9,290 nt of DNA from Anaerolinea sp. (lineage in GTDB: Bacteria > Chloroflexota > Anaerolineae > Anaerolineales > Villigracilaceae): contig DYNS01000095.1 of assembly GCA_020720965.1 (NCBI GenBank), forward strand, positions 1 to 9,290, read 5' to 3'. Of this stretch, positions 1 through 5,976 are shown piece by piece (the first letter of the stretch is position 1; each line of letters opens with the position of its first letter). The position numbers and the translations under genes were made by a program. The notes below the pieces were generated by a model. It saw only the letters and a program-made list of their open reading frames with translations. It was not told where the DNA came from and did not search any database.

Positions 1-107
1 AGCGCGGCAGCCGGGGCAGGGGAGTGCAAATCAATCCCCCAGAGCGAGGCGATAATTCGTAAAAAACTCAGGTCTGTCTGAGAAAGGCTTTGGGTAAGCG
101 AGGGCAT
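1..107 (-). CDS. Unidentified protein, N-terminal fragment (runs off the window)
   Basis: An open frame starts with ATG at 107-105, directly after the cyclase TAG stop (110-108), and stays open to base 1, giving 35 complete codons. The peptide begins MPSLTQSLSQTDLSFLRIIA and goes on through a WGIDLHSP segment into an Ala/Pro-rich stretch. A GGAGG Shine-Dalgarno at 118-114 sits 6 nt before the ATG, inside the last codons of the cyclase gene, so translation is probably coupled to the cyclase. The leucine-rich, amphipathic start looks like real protein rather than noise. I do not recognise the family, and no function can be given from 35 residues. Confidence rests on the Shine-Dalgarno, the tight stop-start junction and the uninterrupted frame. 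Confidence 0.62.
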   Translation of the reverse strand, partial: MPSLTQSLSQTDLSFLRIIASLWGIDLHSPAPAAA

Positions 108-1523
108 CTAAAACCTCCGGCTGCGTCTACCTTGCACCGCCCAAATTTCAATGGGCTGATTCTTGCCCCGAATGGCAACCGCGCCCAGGGGCAAAAGGTC
201 AAATTCGGCGCGGTGTGCGCCCAGCGCCTCATACGTCCAACCGCTGATGAGGATTTCGTGTTCCGGGTATTGTTTGTTTAAGCCGTCTATGCGGGCGGCG
301 AGGTTGACAGTGTTGCCAATAACGGTATATTCCTGCCTTTCGGTGGGACCCACCGCCCCGGCAAGGGCGACCCCGGTGTTAATGCCAACCCCCACCCGAA
401 TCGGTTCGTCACCCCGGCGGCGCATGGTTTTGTTAAACTCCATCAGGTACTGCCGAATTTCGATAGCGGTCAGCACGGCGCGGTAGGCGCTATCTTCCAT
501 CTCACGGGGTGCGCCATAAATGATGAGGGTGCTATCGCCGCCGAATTTGTTCACCATGCCGCCATGTTTCTGAGCCGATTGAACGACCAGGGGCAGGTAG
601 TTGTTCAGCATGGCAACCACTTCCTGGGGCGAGTGGCGTTCCGAAAATTCGGTAAAGCCGCGAATATCACAAAATAAAACGGAAACGACCCGATTTTCAC
701 CTTCCAACTGCACCTGCCCGGAGCGAATTGCCTCTGCCACCTCGCGGCTGACAAAACGCCCAAACATATCGTGCAGCCATTCCCGCTCTTGCAAACCTTC
801 CGCCATTTGGTTAAACACCACCGAGAGCCTGCCAATTTCGTCTCCGGCATAGGGTTGAACGCGCAATGAGAAATCTCCATCGGAGATTTTGACAACGGCT
901 TCGGTTAATTGGCGCAGGGGGGTGGTAATTTGGCGGGCAAACAACCAGGTGAGGGTTCCGCCAATGACAAGGGCAAGCAAAGCGGTGAGGGTGGATTGCC
1001 AGGTAATCTGGCGGATTTTCGCGTCCAAAGTTTGGGTGGAAAGCCCGGCGGCAACCGCCCCAATAACCTGGTTGCCGAGGCTGACGCGCTTGCCCGCGAG
1101 AAGATGGTCTGGCATCCATTGCAGGAAGACTTGCTCGCCTGCCTGGGTCAGCAGGGTGATTCCGAGGGCATCCGGCGTTTGGGTGTAGGCAAAGGTCTGC
1201 TCGCGTGAATCCACCAGCCTTTTGCCATTTTGGTCATACACGGTGAAGAAGAGAATGTTGGGGTCTTTGCCCACAACCTGGGCGACTTCGCGCAGTTCGT
1301 CCAGTTCCTGCTGATAGAGAGGGTCCCGCAGGGTGAGGGTGGTCGTTTCCAAAAGGAAGGTCGCCTGGGCTTCCAAATCCTGCTGAAAGTTGGCGCGCTC
1401 GCGCTGGCTGGATAAGTAGGTGAGACCAAGAATGGTGAGCATGACGAGCAGGCTCATTAGAATCGAAATTTTGCTGGCGAGGGTGCGTTCACTCCAAAGA
1501 GAAAAAGGGCGGGAGGCGGGCAT
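108..1523 (-). CDS. Membrane-bound class III adenylate cyclase with Cache-like sensor and HAMP domain
   Basis: This 471-residue protein is predicted to make cAMP from ATP in response to an extracytoplasmic signal. Order: a short N-terminus, TM1 at about 20-38, an outside domain at about 39-176, TM2 at about 177-196, a HAMP linker at about 197-250, and a class III cyclase domain at about 277-464. The outside domain looks like a single Cache/PAS fold, with a YDQNGKRLVDS segment and a GNQVIGAVAAGLS segment. The cyclase domain keeps the metal-binding Asp286 (FCDIRGFT) and Asp330 (KFGGDS), the base-selecting Lys326 and Thr400 (EYTVIG), and the transition-state Asn407 and Arg411 (NTVNLAAR). Lys/Thr favours ATP over GTP, by analogy with known cyclases. 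The ATG lies 3 nt after the TAA of the lipoprotein gene and has no clear Shine-Dalgarno, so it probably depends on coupled translation. No catalytic residue is missing. The ligand is unknown. Confidence 0.93.
   Translation of the reverse strand: MPASRPFSLWSERTLASKISILMSLLVMLTILGLTYLSSQRERANFQQDLEAQATFLLETTTLTLRDPLYQQELDELREVAQVVGKDPNILFFTVYDQNGKRLVDSREQTFAYTQTPDALGITLLTQAGEQVFLQWMPDHLLAGKRVSLGNQVIGAVAAGLSTQTLDAKIRQITWQSTLTALLALVIGGTLTWLFARQITTPLRQLTEAVVKISDGDFSLRVQPYAGDEIGRLSVVFNQMAEGLQEREWLHDMFGRFVSREVAEAIRSGQVQLEGENRVVSVLFCDIRGFTEFSERHSPQEVVAMLNNYLPLVVQSAQKHGGMVNKFGGDSTLIIYGAPREMEDSAYRAVLTAIEIRQYLMEFNKTMRRRGDEPIRVGVGINTGVALAGAVGPTERQEYTVIGNTVNLAARIDGLNKQYPEHEILISGWTYEALGAHRAEFDLLPLGAVAIRGKNQPIEIWAVQGRRSRRF
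114..118 (-). promoter_or_regulatory. Shine-Dalgarno of the partial gene at the left edge
   Basis: On the minus strand GGAGG lies 6 nt upstream of the ATG at 107-105. It is embedded in the final Arg-Arg-Phe codons of the cyclase gene. It is the main reason to call the short frame at the window edge a gene. Confidence 0.6.
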
Positions 1524-1526
1524 AAG

Positions 1527-2474
1527 TTAGGGGGTGGGAACCTGGCGGAGAAGTTCCATCATGGCACGCATTCGGGCGGTTGCGGCTTCCAAACCTTCCG
1601 GGAAGGAGTCGAAGCGGGTGGTCTGAAAGGGCTCCAGGGCGGCGAGTCCGGCTTCGTTTTGGTGCATGGTCGTTAAGGCTTGGGTAATGGCGTTCCGCAG
1701 TTCTGCGGACATGCCAGGGCGGGCAACAACGACCTGGCGGGGGGTCTCTTCGGTTCGGGCGAGTTCTTGCAGTTGGGCGATGGCTTCGGCGGGGAAGGCA
1801 ACGTCAAAATGGTAGTCGTCCGTCACCCCGGCATCGGTCAGCCCGTTGAGTACCCATTGCAGGGTGTTTTCGTCATCGTAACTGAAGACGAAGTTCACCG
1901 CGTCGGGAAGGAGGGGGTCGGTGTAGTTTTTTTGCCCGGCGAGGGTTAACCCGGCTTCCAGCAGGTGAATGGCGGGAAGCATGTAACCGGAGGTGGAATA
2001 GGGCGCGTCCATTGCCAGCCGCCGCCCGGCAAGCTGCTCCAGGCTGGTAATACCGCTGGCTTTGCTGGCAAAAATGACGGAGTGGTAGGTTTCCACCCCA
2101 AACCGCCAGCGCCGCAGGATAATCTGCGCCCCGGTTGCGTCACTGAGGAGGGTGGCGGGGTATGTGCTATCAAAGTACAAATCCACCTCGCCGCGCTTCA
2201 GAAGTTCTTCCATCTCCTGGGTGGATTGCGCCACCCGCACTTTTCCGGCGGTAATGCCGTAATCAGCCAATTGGGCGGCGAGATAGTCCGCCAAGGGTTG
2301 AGAGCCTTCTATCACCTCGGCAGGGTCGTCTGAAATATCCCCCAAAACGAGGAAATTATCTTCGGTTGGGGCGTTTTGCGGGGTGGGGCTGGGCAAAACA
2401 GCGGGGGATGGCGCACAAGCGCCGCTGAGCGAAACCAAAAGGGTAAAAACAATAAAGAGAATAGGCGCGTTCAT
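1527..2474 (-). CDS. PhnD-like substrate-binding lipoprotein (phosphate/phosphonate-type periplasmic binding protein)
   Basis: This 315-residue secreted protein has a hydrophobic N-terminus ending in a lipobox-like LSGAC with Cys20, then a Pro/Ser/Thr linker to about residue 38. The rest is a type-2 periplasmic binding fold. Family hallmarks are GDISDDPAEVIEGSQPLADYL (about 45-65, where the typical relative has SDDP and QPLADYL), VDLYFDSTYPA (97-107), the STSGYMLP signature (160-167) and DENTLQWVLNGLTDAGVTD (201-219). Such proteins bind phosphonate, phosphate or related anions, but the ligand here cannot be read from sequence. The signal peptide is slightly unusual: it has no Lys/Arg in its n-region and Ser at lipobox position -3. 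The start is supported by AGGAG ending 5 nt before the ATG; an overlapping ATG 4 bases upstream is out of frame. There is no permease or ATPase beside it. Instead a membrane cyclase follows, suggesting a sensing role. Confidence 0.88.
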   Translation of the reverse strand: MNAPILFIVFTLLVSLSGACAPSPAVLPSPTPQNAPTEDNFLVLGDISDDPAEVIEGSQPLADYLAAQLADYGITAGKVRVAQSTQEMEELLKRGEVDLYFDSTYPATLLSDATGAQIILRRWRFGVETYHSVIFASKASGITSLEQLAGRRLAMDAPYSTSGYMLPAIHLLEAGLTLAGQKNYTDPLLPDAVNFVFSYDDENTLQWVLNGLTDAGVTDDYHFDVAFPAEAIAQLQELARTEETPRQVVVARPGMSAELRNAITQALTTMHQNEAGLAALEPFQTTRFDSFPEGLEAATARMRAMMELLRQVPTP

Positions 2475-2513
2475 CCATGCTCCTGACAGGTAACAACCAA
2501 AACAAAAAGAGAT

Positions 2514-2556
2514 AAAAAAAGCGTCACCGGCGAGGCTGAAAAAAGCCCGGTAACGC
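2514..2556 (-). terminator. Rho-independent terminator (second of two after tRNA-Val)
   Basis: On the minus strand a stem forms between 2556-2548 and 2529-2521 (9 positions, one A/C mismatch), with a short inner GGCT/AGCC helix around a T-rich loop. It is followed at once by seven T residues (2520-2514). It lies about 60 nt past the 3' end of tRNA-Val and 40 nt before the lipoprotein gene. Stem plus T-run is the classic intrinsic terminator layout. Confidence 0.78.
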
Positions 2557-2570
2557 GAAGATGTGAACCC

Positions 2571-2605
2571 AAAAACCAGCCATCCTTGCCAAATAGCCGG
2601 TTTTT
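2571..2605 (-). terminator. Terminator-like hairpin immediately after tRNA-Val
   Basis: On the minus strand AAAAACCGGC (2605-2596) pairs with GCTGGTTTTT (2580-2571), a 10-bp stem with one G-U wobble and a 15-nt loop. The T5 lies within the 3' arm rather than after it. It starts about 11 nt beyond the tRNA 3' end, so it may be the first stop for the tRNA transcript. It is weaker than the following hairpin at 2514-2556. Confidence 0.55.
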
Positions 2606-2616
2606 AATACAAATTG

Positions 2617-2690
<74 letters not shown>

Positions 2691-2702
2691 AAATGCCCCG
2701 CG

Positions 2703-2708
2703 ATTATA
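2703..2708 (-). promoter_or_regulatory. Candidate -10 box of the tRNA-Val promoter
   Basis: On the minus strand a perfect TATAAT hexamer (2708-2703) overlaps the TAA stop of the RNase H-like gene and ends 12 nt before the first tRNA base. That spacing would put the transcription start within a few bases of the mature tRNA 5' end. No convincing -35 hexamer is seen at 16-19 nt upstream, so this is a candidate only. The tRNA could also be transcribed by read-through from the RNase H gene. Confidence 0.45.
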
Positions 2709-3255
2709 CCGCAAAATTTAAGGGGGCAGATTGGTAAATTCGCAAGCCGCCCATATCCACAAGGCGTTGCGTTTGGTTGCGGCTAAAGCGGTCCAACATC
2801 TGAGCATACAAAGGCGTATCATGGCGCAGGCGTCGAAAGGCGTAGCGCGAAAGGGCATCGGCAGCACGATTGTAGCGGCGAGGTTTCCATTCCCAGGTGA
2901 GTTTGCCAAAGCGCCCAATCAATTTTTGGGCACGGCGGTAAAATAGCCGTACCGAAGGAGATGATACGCCCGCTATACCTTGCAACTGTAGGATAACGCT
3001 TTTGGCATCGCCGCGCACCAAAACCGGCTCTTCTGAAATTCCCATATCTAACAAGGCTTCCAGACCTTCCAACAGGGCAATATACTCTGCCACATTGGCA
3101 TTGGCGTAACGCCCCCGCAAAAACGAGCCATGTCCCTGCGCCAGCACGCAAGCATCTTCCGCCAGAATGCGCCACCCATAGCAAAGAATGCCACCACCGT
3201 TGGGTTCTTCTCCGGGCGCAGCGCGAAATAGACCGTCAAATTCCAAGCACAGCAT
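2704..3255 (-). CDS. RNase H-like protein (RNase HI / RVT_3 family)
   Basis: This 183-residue protein is predicted to cleave the RNA strand of RNA-DNA hybrids. The RNase H fold spans about residues 1-140. The four acidic metal ligands are all visible: Asp7 (EFDG), Glu57 (ANVAEYIALLEGL), Asp83 (VRGDAKSV) and Asp133 (YNRAADALSR). The glycine-rich turn after Asp7 is present. The histidine loop of E. coli RNase HI is replaced by an Arg/Tyr-rich KPRRYNRAAD form, as in RVT_3 and archaeal-type relatives. A basic C-terminal tail of about 45 residues follows the catalytic core and matches no domain I recognise. The start is secured by AAGGAGG (3266-3260), 4 nt before the ATG. It is divergent from the FAH gene, and tRNA-Val follows directly downstream. 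Whether it acts on hybrids in the cell cannot be told from sequence. Confidence 0.88.
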   Translation of the reverse strand: MLCLEFDGLFRAAPGEEPNGGGILCYGWRILAEDACVLAQGHGSFLRGRYANANVAEYIALLEGLEALLDMGISEEPVLVRGDAKSVILQLQGIAGVSSPSVRLFYRRAQKLIGRFGKLTWEWKPRRYNRAADALSRYAFRRLRHDTPLYAQMLDRFSRNQTQRLVDMGGLRIYQSAPLNFAV

Positions 3256-3277
3256 CCTGCCTCCTTAAAACAAAATC

Positions 3278-3353
3278 CGCCAACGCAAGATGAGCGAGGC
3301 GGGGGGGAGTGAAAGCGATGTACACATCGCACTCATCTTGGCGTTTTTTGGCG
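3278..3353. repeat. Large imperfect inverted repeat with T-run in a divergent intergenic region
   Basis: AAGATGAG (3287-3294) pairs perfectly with CTCATCTT (3332-3339). The stem extends outward as AACGC (3282-3286) with GCGTT (3341-3345) across a one-base G bulge, then CGCC (3278-3281) with GGCG (3350-3353) across a bulge of four T. Inside lies a second perfect hairpin, GCGATGT (3315-3321) and ACATCGC (3324-3330), preceded by a run of seven G (3301-3307). On the plus strand TTTTTT (3344-3349) follows the main stem like an intrinsic terminator, but no plus-strand gene lies upstream. It could be a leader element of the FAH gene, the end of an antisense or small RNA, or a small palindromic repeat unit. 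Read on the minus strand it would be the 5' leader of the RNase H gene. Confidence 0.75.
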
Positions 3354-3410
3354 CAATAATCAATCAACAACAGGTAAAAGTTTGTTTAACAATAGGAAAA
3401 GGAGAATAAC

Positions 3411-4172
3411 ATGCGTCTGATTCGATACCAAAGCGAGAACGAAACACCCCAATTTGGCTGGATTCACGAAGACCAGGTGGGCAAAATTGAAGGCAACCCC
3501 TTCGGCGAATATCGCCGCCACAAAGCCGAAACACCCCTGACGGGGGTAAAACTTCTTGCCCCCGCCCAACCCGGCAAAATTATTTGCGTAGGACGCAACT
3601 ACGTGGAACATGCCAAAGAACACGGCGCAGAAGTGCCTAAAACCCCGCTCATCTTCCTTAAGCCGCCCTCATCCATCCTCAACCCCGGCGAAACCATCCT
3701 CCTGCCGCCCCAATCCAAACAGGTGGAACATGAAGCCGAGTTGGTCATTGTGATTGGCAAGCGCGGGCGCAACATCACCCCGGAGGCGGCGCGGGATTAC
3801 GTCTATGGCTACACCATCGGCAACGACATCACCGCCCGCGACCTGCAAAAAAGCGATGGGCAGTGGACTCGCGCCAAAGGATTCGATACCTTTTGCCCCT
3901 TTGGACCCTGGATTGATACCGATTTCGACCCCGCCGATGCCCTCGTCACCTGCCGGGTCAGCGGTCAGCCCCGCCAAATGGCATCCACACGAGATATGGT
4001 CTTCAACGTCCCCACCCTCATCGCCTTCATCTCCTCGGTGATGACCCTGGAGCCAGGCGACCTGATTTTTACCGGAACCCCCGCCGGGGTTGCCCCCCTG
4101 CAAGAGGGGGATGAAGTTGTGGTGGAAATTGAGGGACTTGGGCGCTTGAGCAACCCGGTTAAAAAAGCCTAA
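3411..4172 (+). CDS. Fumarylacetoacetate hydrolase (FAH) family protein
   Basis: This 253-residue cytoplasmic enzyme belongs to the family that hydrolyses or isomerises C-C bonds in acylpyruvates and related diketo acids. The N-terminal 50 residues resemble the short lead domain found in Rv2993c-type members, and the catalytic FAH fold follows. Visible signatures are VGRNYVEH (60-67), the metal ligands Glu108 and Glu110 (HEAELV), Asp139 (GNDITARD), Lys156 (RAKGFDTF) and TGTPAG (221-226). The length fits single-domain acylpyruvase or oxaloacetate decarboxylase-type members; the exact substrate cannot be assigned. The start is supported by AAGGAG just upstream (GGAG at 3401-3404, 6 nt from the ATG). 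It is the only plus-strand gene here, and no catabolic partner lies beside it. Its stop overlaps the mevalonate kinase stop. Confidence 0.93.
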   Translation: MRLIRYQSENETPQFGWIHEDQVGKIEGNPFGEYRRHKAETPLTGVKLLAPAQPGKIICVGRNYVEHAKEHGAEVPKTPLIFLKPPSSILNPGETILLPPQSKQVEHEAELVIVIGKRGRNITPEAARDYVYGYTIGNDITARDLQKSDGQWTRAKGFDTFCPFGPWIDTDFDPADALVTCRVSGQPRQMASTRDMVFNVPTLIAFISSVMTLEPGDLIFTGTPAGVAPLQEGDEVVVEIEGLGRLSNPVKKA

Positions 4173-5095
4173 GCCACTTCGGTTTGCAAAACCCGCACCG
4201 CCCCCGCCGCAAGCAGAGCGGCGGAAACCGATTCCGCGCTACCCGGCGCGACTAGGGCGATGAGATTACCGCCCCGCCCGCCGCCGGAAACCTTCGCCCC
4301 CCACGCCCCGCTGTTTCTCGCCGTTTCCACCAGGGCATCCACTCTGGAACAGGAGACGGTCATCTCTTGCAGCAGGGCGTGGTTTTCATTCATCAAATGC
4401 CCCAGTTCCTGGGGAAGACCGGCTTGCAGGGCGGCGCGGGCAGCCTGGGCAAGTTGCCCCACCTTATCAAAAACCGCTTCCCACCGGGCAGAATCGGCTT
4501 GCCAGAGTTGGCGCACCGCCGCCACCGATTCTCGGGTGGGAGCGGGGATGCCCGAATCGGCAATCAGCAGATGGAGGGGAGCGCCCACCCGCAGGGTTTG
4601 GATGGGTTCACCGCGCCGGTAATAGACCGGGCGGGCGTAGGTGATGACGGTGTTATCGATACCGGAGGGGGTTCCGTGATAGATGGTTTCGGTCTGGTAG
4701 GCGAGGGCGTTCACCTGCTCGTCTGAAAGGGGTTGCCCCAAATGGGCAGACAGAGCGCGGATGAGGGCAACCGATACGGCCGCGCCGGAGCCAAGCCCCG
4801 AAGCCACCGGAATTTGAGATTGGATGTGAATGTTGAGGCAGGGCGCAGCCGGGAGCGATAAGGCGTGGAAGACTCCGTCTATGGCGGCGCGCAGGGCGTG
4901 GGTGGGGGCAAGCGCGGAATATTCGGCGCGGAGGGAAATGTTGGGGGCATCTATCCACACCCCCAGGCGGGAAGAATCCCTTACTTCCACCTTTGCCTGC
5001 GCCTGAAAAACCGGGGCTGCCAGGGCGGGGCGGGCGTACACAACGGCGTGTTCGCCAAAGAGGATGATTTTTCCGGGGGCGGAGGCGGTTGTCAT
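4169..5095 (-). CDS. mvk: Mevalonate kinase (GHMP kinase family)
   Basis: This 308-residue cytoplasmic enzyme phosphorylates mevalonate to 5-phosphomevalonate with ATP, on the way to isopentenyl diphosphate. All three GHMP motifs are present: PGKIILFGEHAVVYARPA (7-24), the ATP loop PVASGLGSGAAVS (96-108) and KVSGGGRGGNLIAL (268-281). The catalytic Asp147 lies in GTPSGIDNTV. GEHAVVY and GTPSGIDN separate mevalonate kinase from galactokinase and homoserine kinase. The ATG at 5095 is chosen because it forms an ATGA overlap with the stop of the prenyltransferase gene and puts the PGK motif at the usual distance. An upstream in-frame start at 5131 would add 12 residues and a longer overlap. No good Shine-Dalgarno precedes it, so translation is probably coupled. 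No other mevalonate-pathway gene is in the window. It converges on the FAH gene with a 4-bp stop overlap. Confidence 0.92.
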   Translation of the reverse strand: MTTASAPGKIILFGEHAVVYARPALAAPVFQAQAKVEVRDSSRLGVWIDAPNISLRAEYSALAPTHALRAAIDGVFHALSLPAAPCLNIHIQSQIPVASGLGSGAAVSVALIRALSAHLGQPLSDEQVNALAYQTETIYHGTPSGIDNTVITYARPVYYRRGEPIQTLRVGAPLHLLIADSGIPAPTRESVAAVRQLWQADSARWEAVFDKVGQLAQAARAALQAGLPQELGHLMNENHALLQEMTVSCSRVDALVETARNSGAWGAKVSGGGRGGNLIALVAPGSAESVSAALLAAGAVRVLQTEVA

Positions 5096-5961
5096 GCCAG
5101 GTAAAAGACTGCCAAAATGGCAATGCCCCATAACATAACTGCCGCCAGGAGAGGGCGGTCGCCCAGGACAGCATCTTCGGGGGCGGCGCCGGTGTCTTTG
5201 ACTTGCAGCAGGTATTGATAGCGCATGACGCTGTAGATGATGAAGGGGATGGTGAACATCATGCTGTGATTTTCTGGCAGATTAATGGCGAGATAGGTGT
5301 ATAGGCTATAGGTGATGATGGTGAGGGCGGAGGCGATGGTGATGAGGTTGTCCAGGTAGCCCAGGGTGTAGCCTTCCAGCACGCGGCGCTGGGCGTTTGC
5401 GCCGCCCGCCAACTGAGAAAGCTCGGCGCGGCGTTTGCCCGCCCCAATGAGAAGAGCCAGAAAGGTGGTGAAACTGTATATCCAGGGGGAGAAACGTTCC
5501 ACTTCGATGAGGGTAACGCCCGCCGCAACCCGCAAAACGTAAAAGGAGGCAAGCACGATGATGTCCAACAGGACAACGTGTTTGAGCCATTTGGAATAGA
5601 GCAGGTTGAGCAGAAAATAGACGGCGGTGATGGCAGCGAAAGAGGGCGAAAGCCAGTAGGCAACCGGGAAGGAAACTGCCAAAATGAGGAGAGCGGCGGC
5701 GATGGCAGCCGGGATGGGGAGTTTTCCGGCGGCGATGGGGCGGTTGCGTTTGGTAGGATGTTTGCGGTCGGCTTCCACGTCTGCCAGGTCGTTAAGGATG
5801 TAGACCACGCTAACCACCAGGCTGAAGGCGAGAGCGCCGAGGGCGGTGTGCCAGATGGCGGTAGGGTTGCCAAGCTGCCTATCGAAGACGATGGCGGCAA
5901 AGAGAAAGACACTTTTTGCCCACTGTTTGGGGCGCATGGTTTTGAGGAGGGCTTTGAACAT
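5092..5961 (-). CDS. UbiA-family prenyltransferase, decaprenyl-phosphate phosphoribosyltransferase-like
   Basis: This 289-residue membrane protein has about nine predicted TM segments. UbiA enzymes move a prenyl group or act on polyprenyl phosphates. The first Asp-rich motif is NDLADVEAD (57-65), followed by RKHPTKRNRPIAAGKLP (66-82). The second conserved region is YSKWLKHVVLLDI (122-134) with Asp133, and GKRRAEL (175-181) follows. The RPKQWAKS start (10-17) and the HPTKRNRPIAAG block resemble the mycobacterial DPPR synthase Rv3806c more than UbiA or MenA, suggesting a polyprenyl-phosphate and PRPP reaction. That call rests on remembered motifs. Alternatives are a quinone or geranylgeranyl-lipid prenyltransferase. 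The ATG lies 9 nt after the CPBP stop without a clear Shine-Dalgarno, and its stop overlaps the mevalonate kinase start (ATGA), so it appears to sit in the middle of an operon. Confidence 0.87.
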   Translation of the reverse strand: MFKALLKTMRPKQWAKSVFLFAAIVFDRQLGNPTAIWHTALGALAFSLVVSVVYILNDLADVEADRKHPTKRNRPIAAGKLPIPAAIAAALLILAVSFPVAYWLSPSFAAITAVYFLLNLLYSKWLKHVVLLDIIVLASFYVLRVAAGVTLIEVERFSPWIYSFTTFLALLIGAGKRRAELSQLAGGANAQRRVLEGYTLGYLDNLITIASALTIITYSLYTYLAINLPENHSMMFTIPFIIYSVMRYQYLLQVKDTGAAPEDAVLGDRPLLAAVMLWGIAILAVFYLA

Positions 5962-5976
5962 GGGTAAATTTTACCC
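5962..5976. repeat. Short perfect palindrome at the CPBP/UbiA junction
   Basis: GGGTAAA (5962-5968) and TTTACCC (5970-5976) form a 7-bp inverted repeat around one T. It covers the CPBP stop codon and the whole gap before the prenyltransferase ATG, where a Shine-Dalgarno would be expected. It could be chance, an operator-like site or a small structure affecting coupling. A one-base loop cannot form as a full RNA hairpin without losing inner pairs. Confidence 0.4.

Noticed and set aside
3354..3400. Promoter for the FAH gene in the AT-rich stretch before its ribosome site
   Set aside because: Several weak -10-like hexamers can be picked but none has a matching -35 at a normal distance, so no site is claimed.
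5096..5131. A longer N-terminus for mevalonate kinase from an upstream in-frame start
   Set aside because: The extra residues do not resemble the family, and the ATG at 5095 gives the usual distance to the PGK motif and a standard ATGA overlap.
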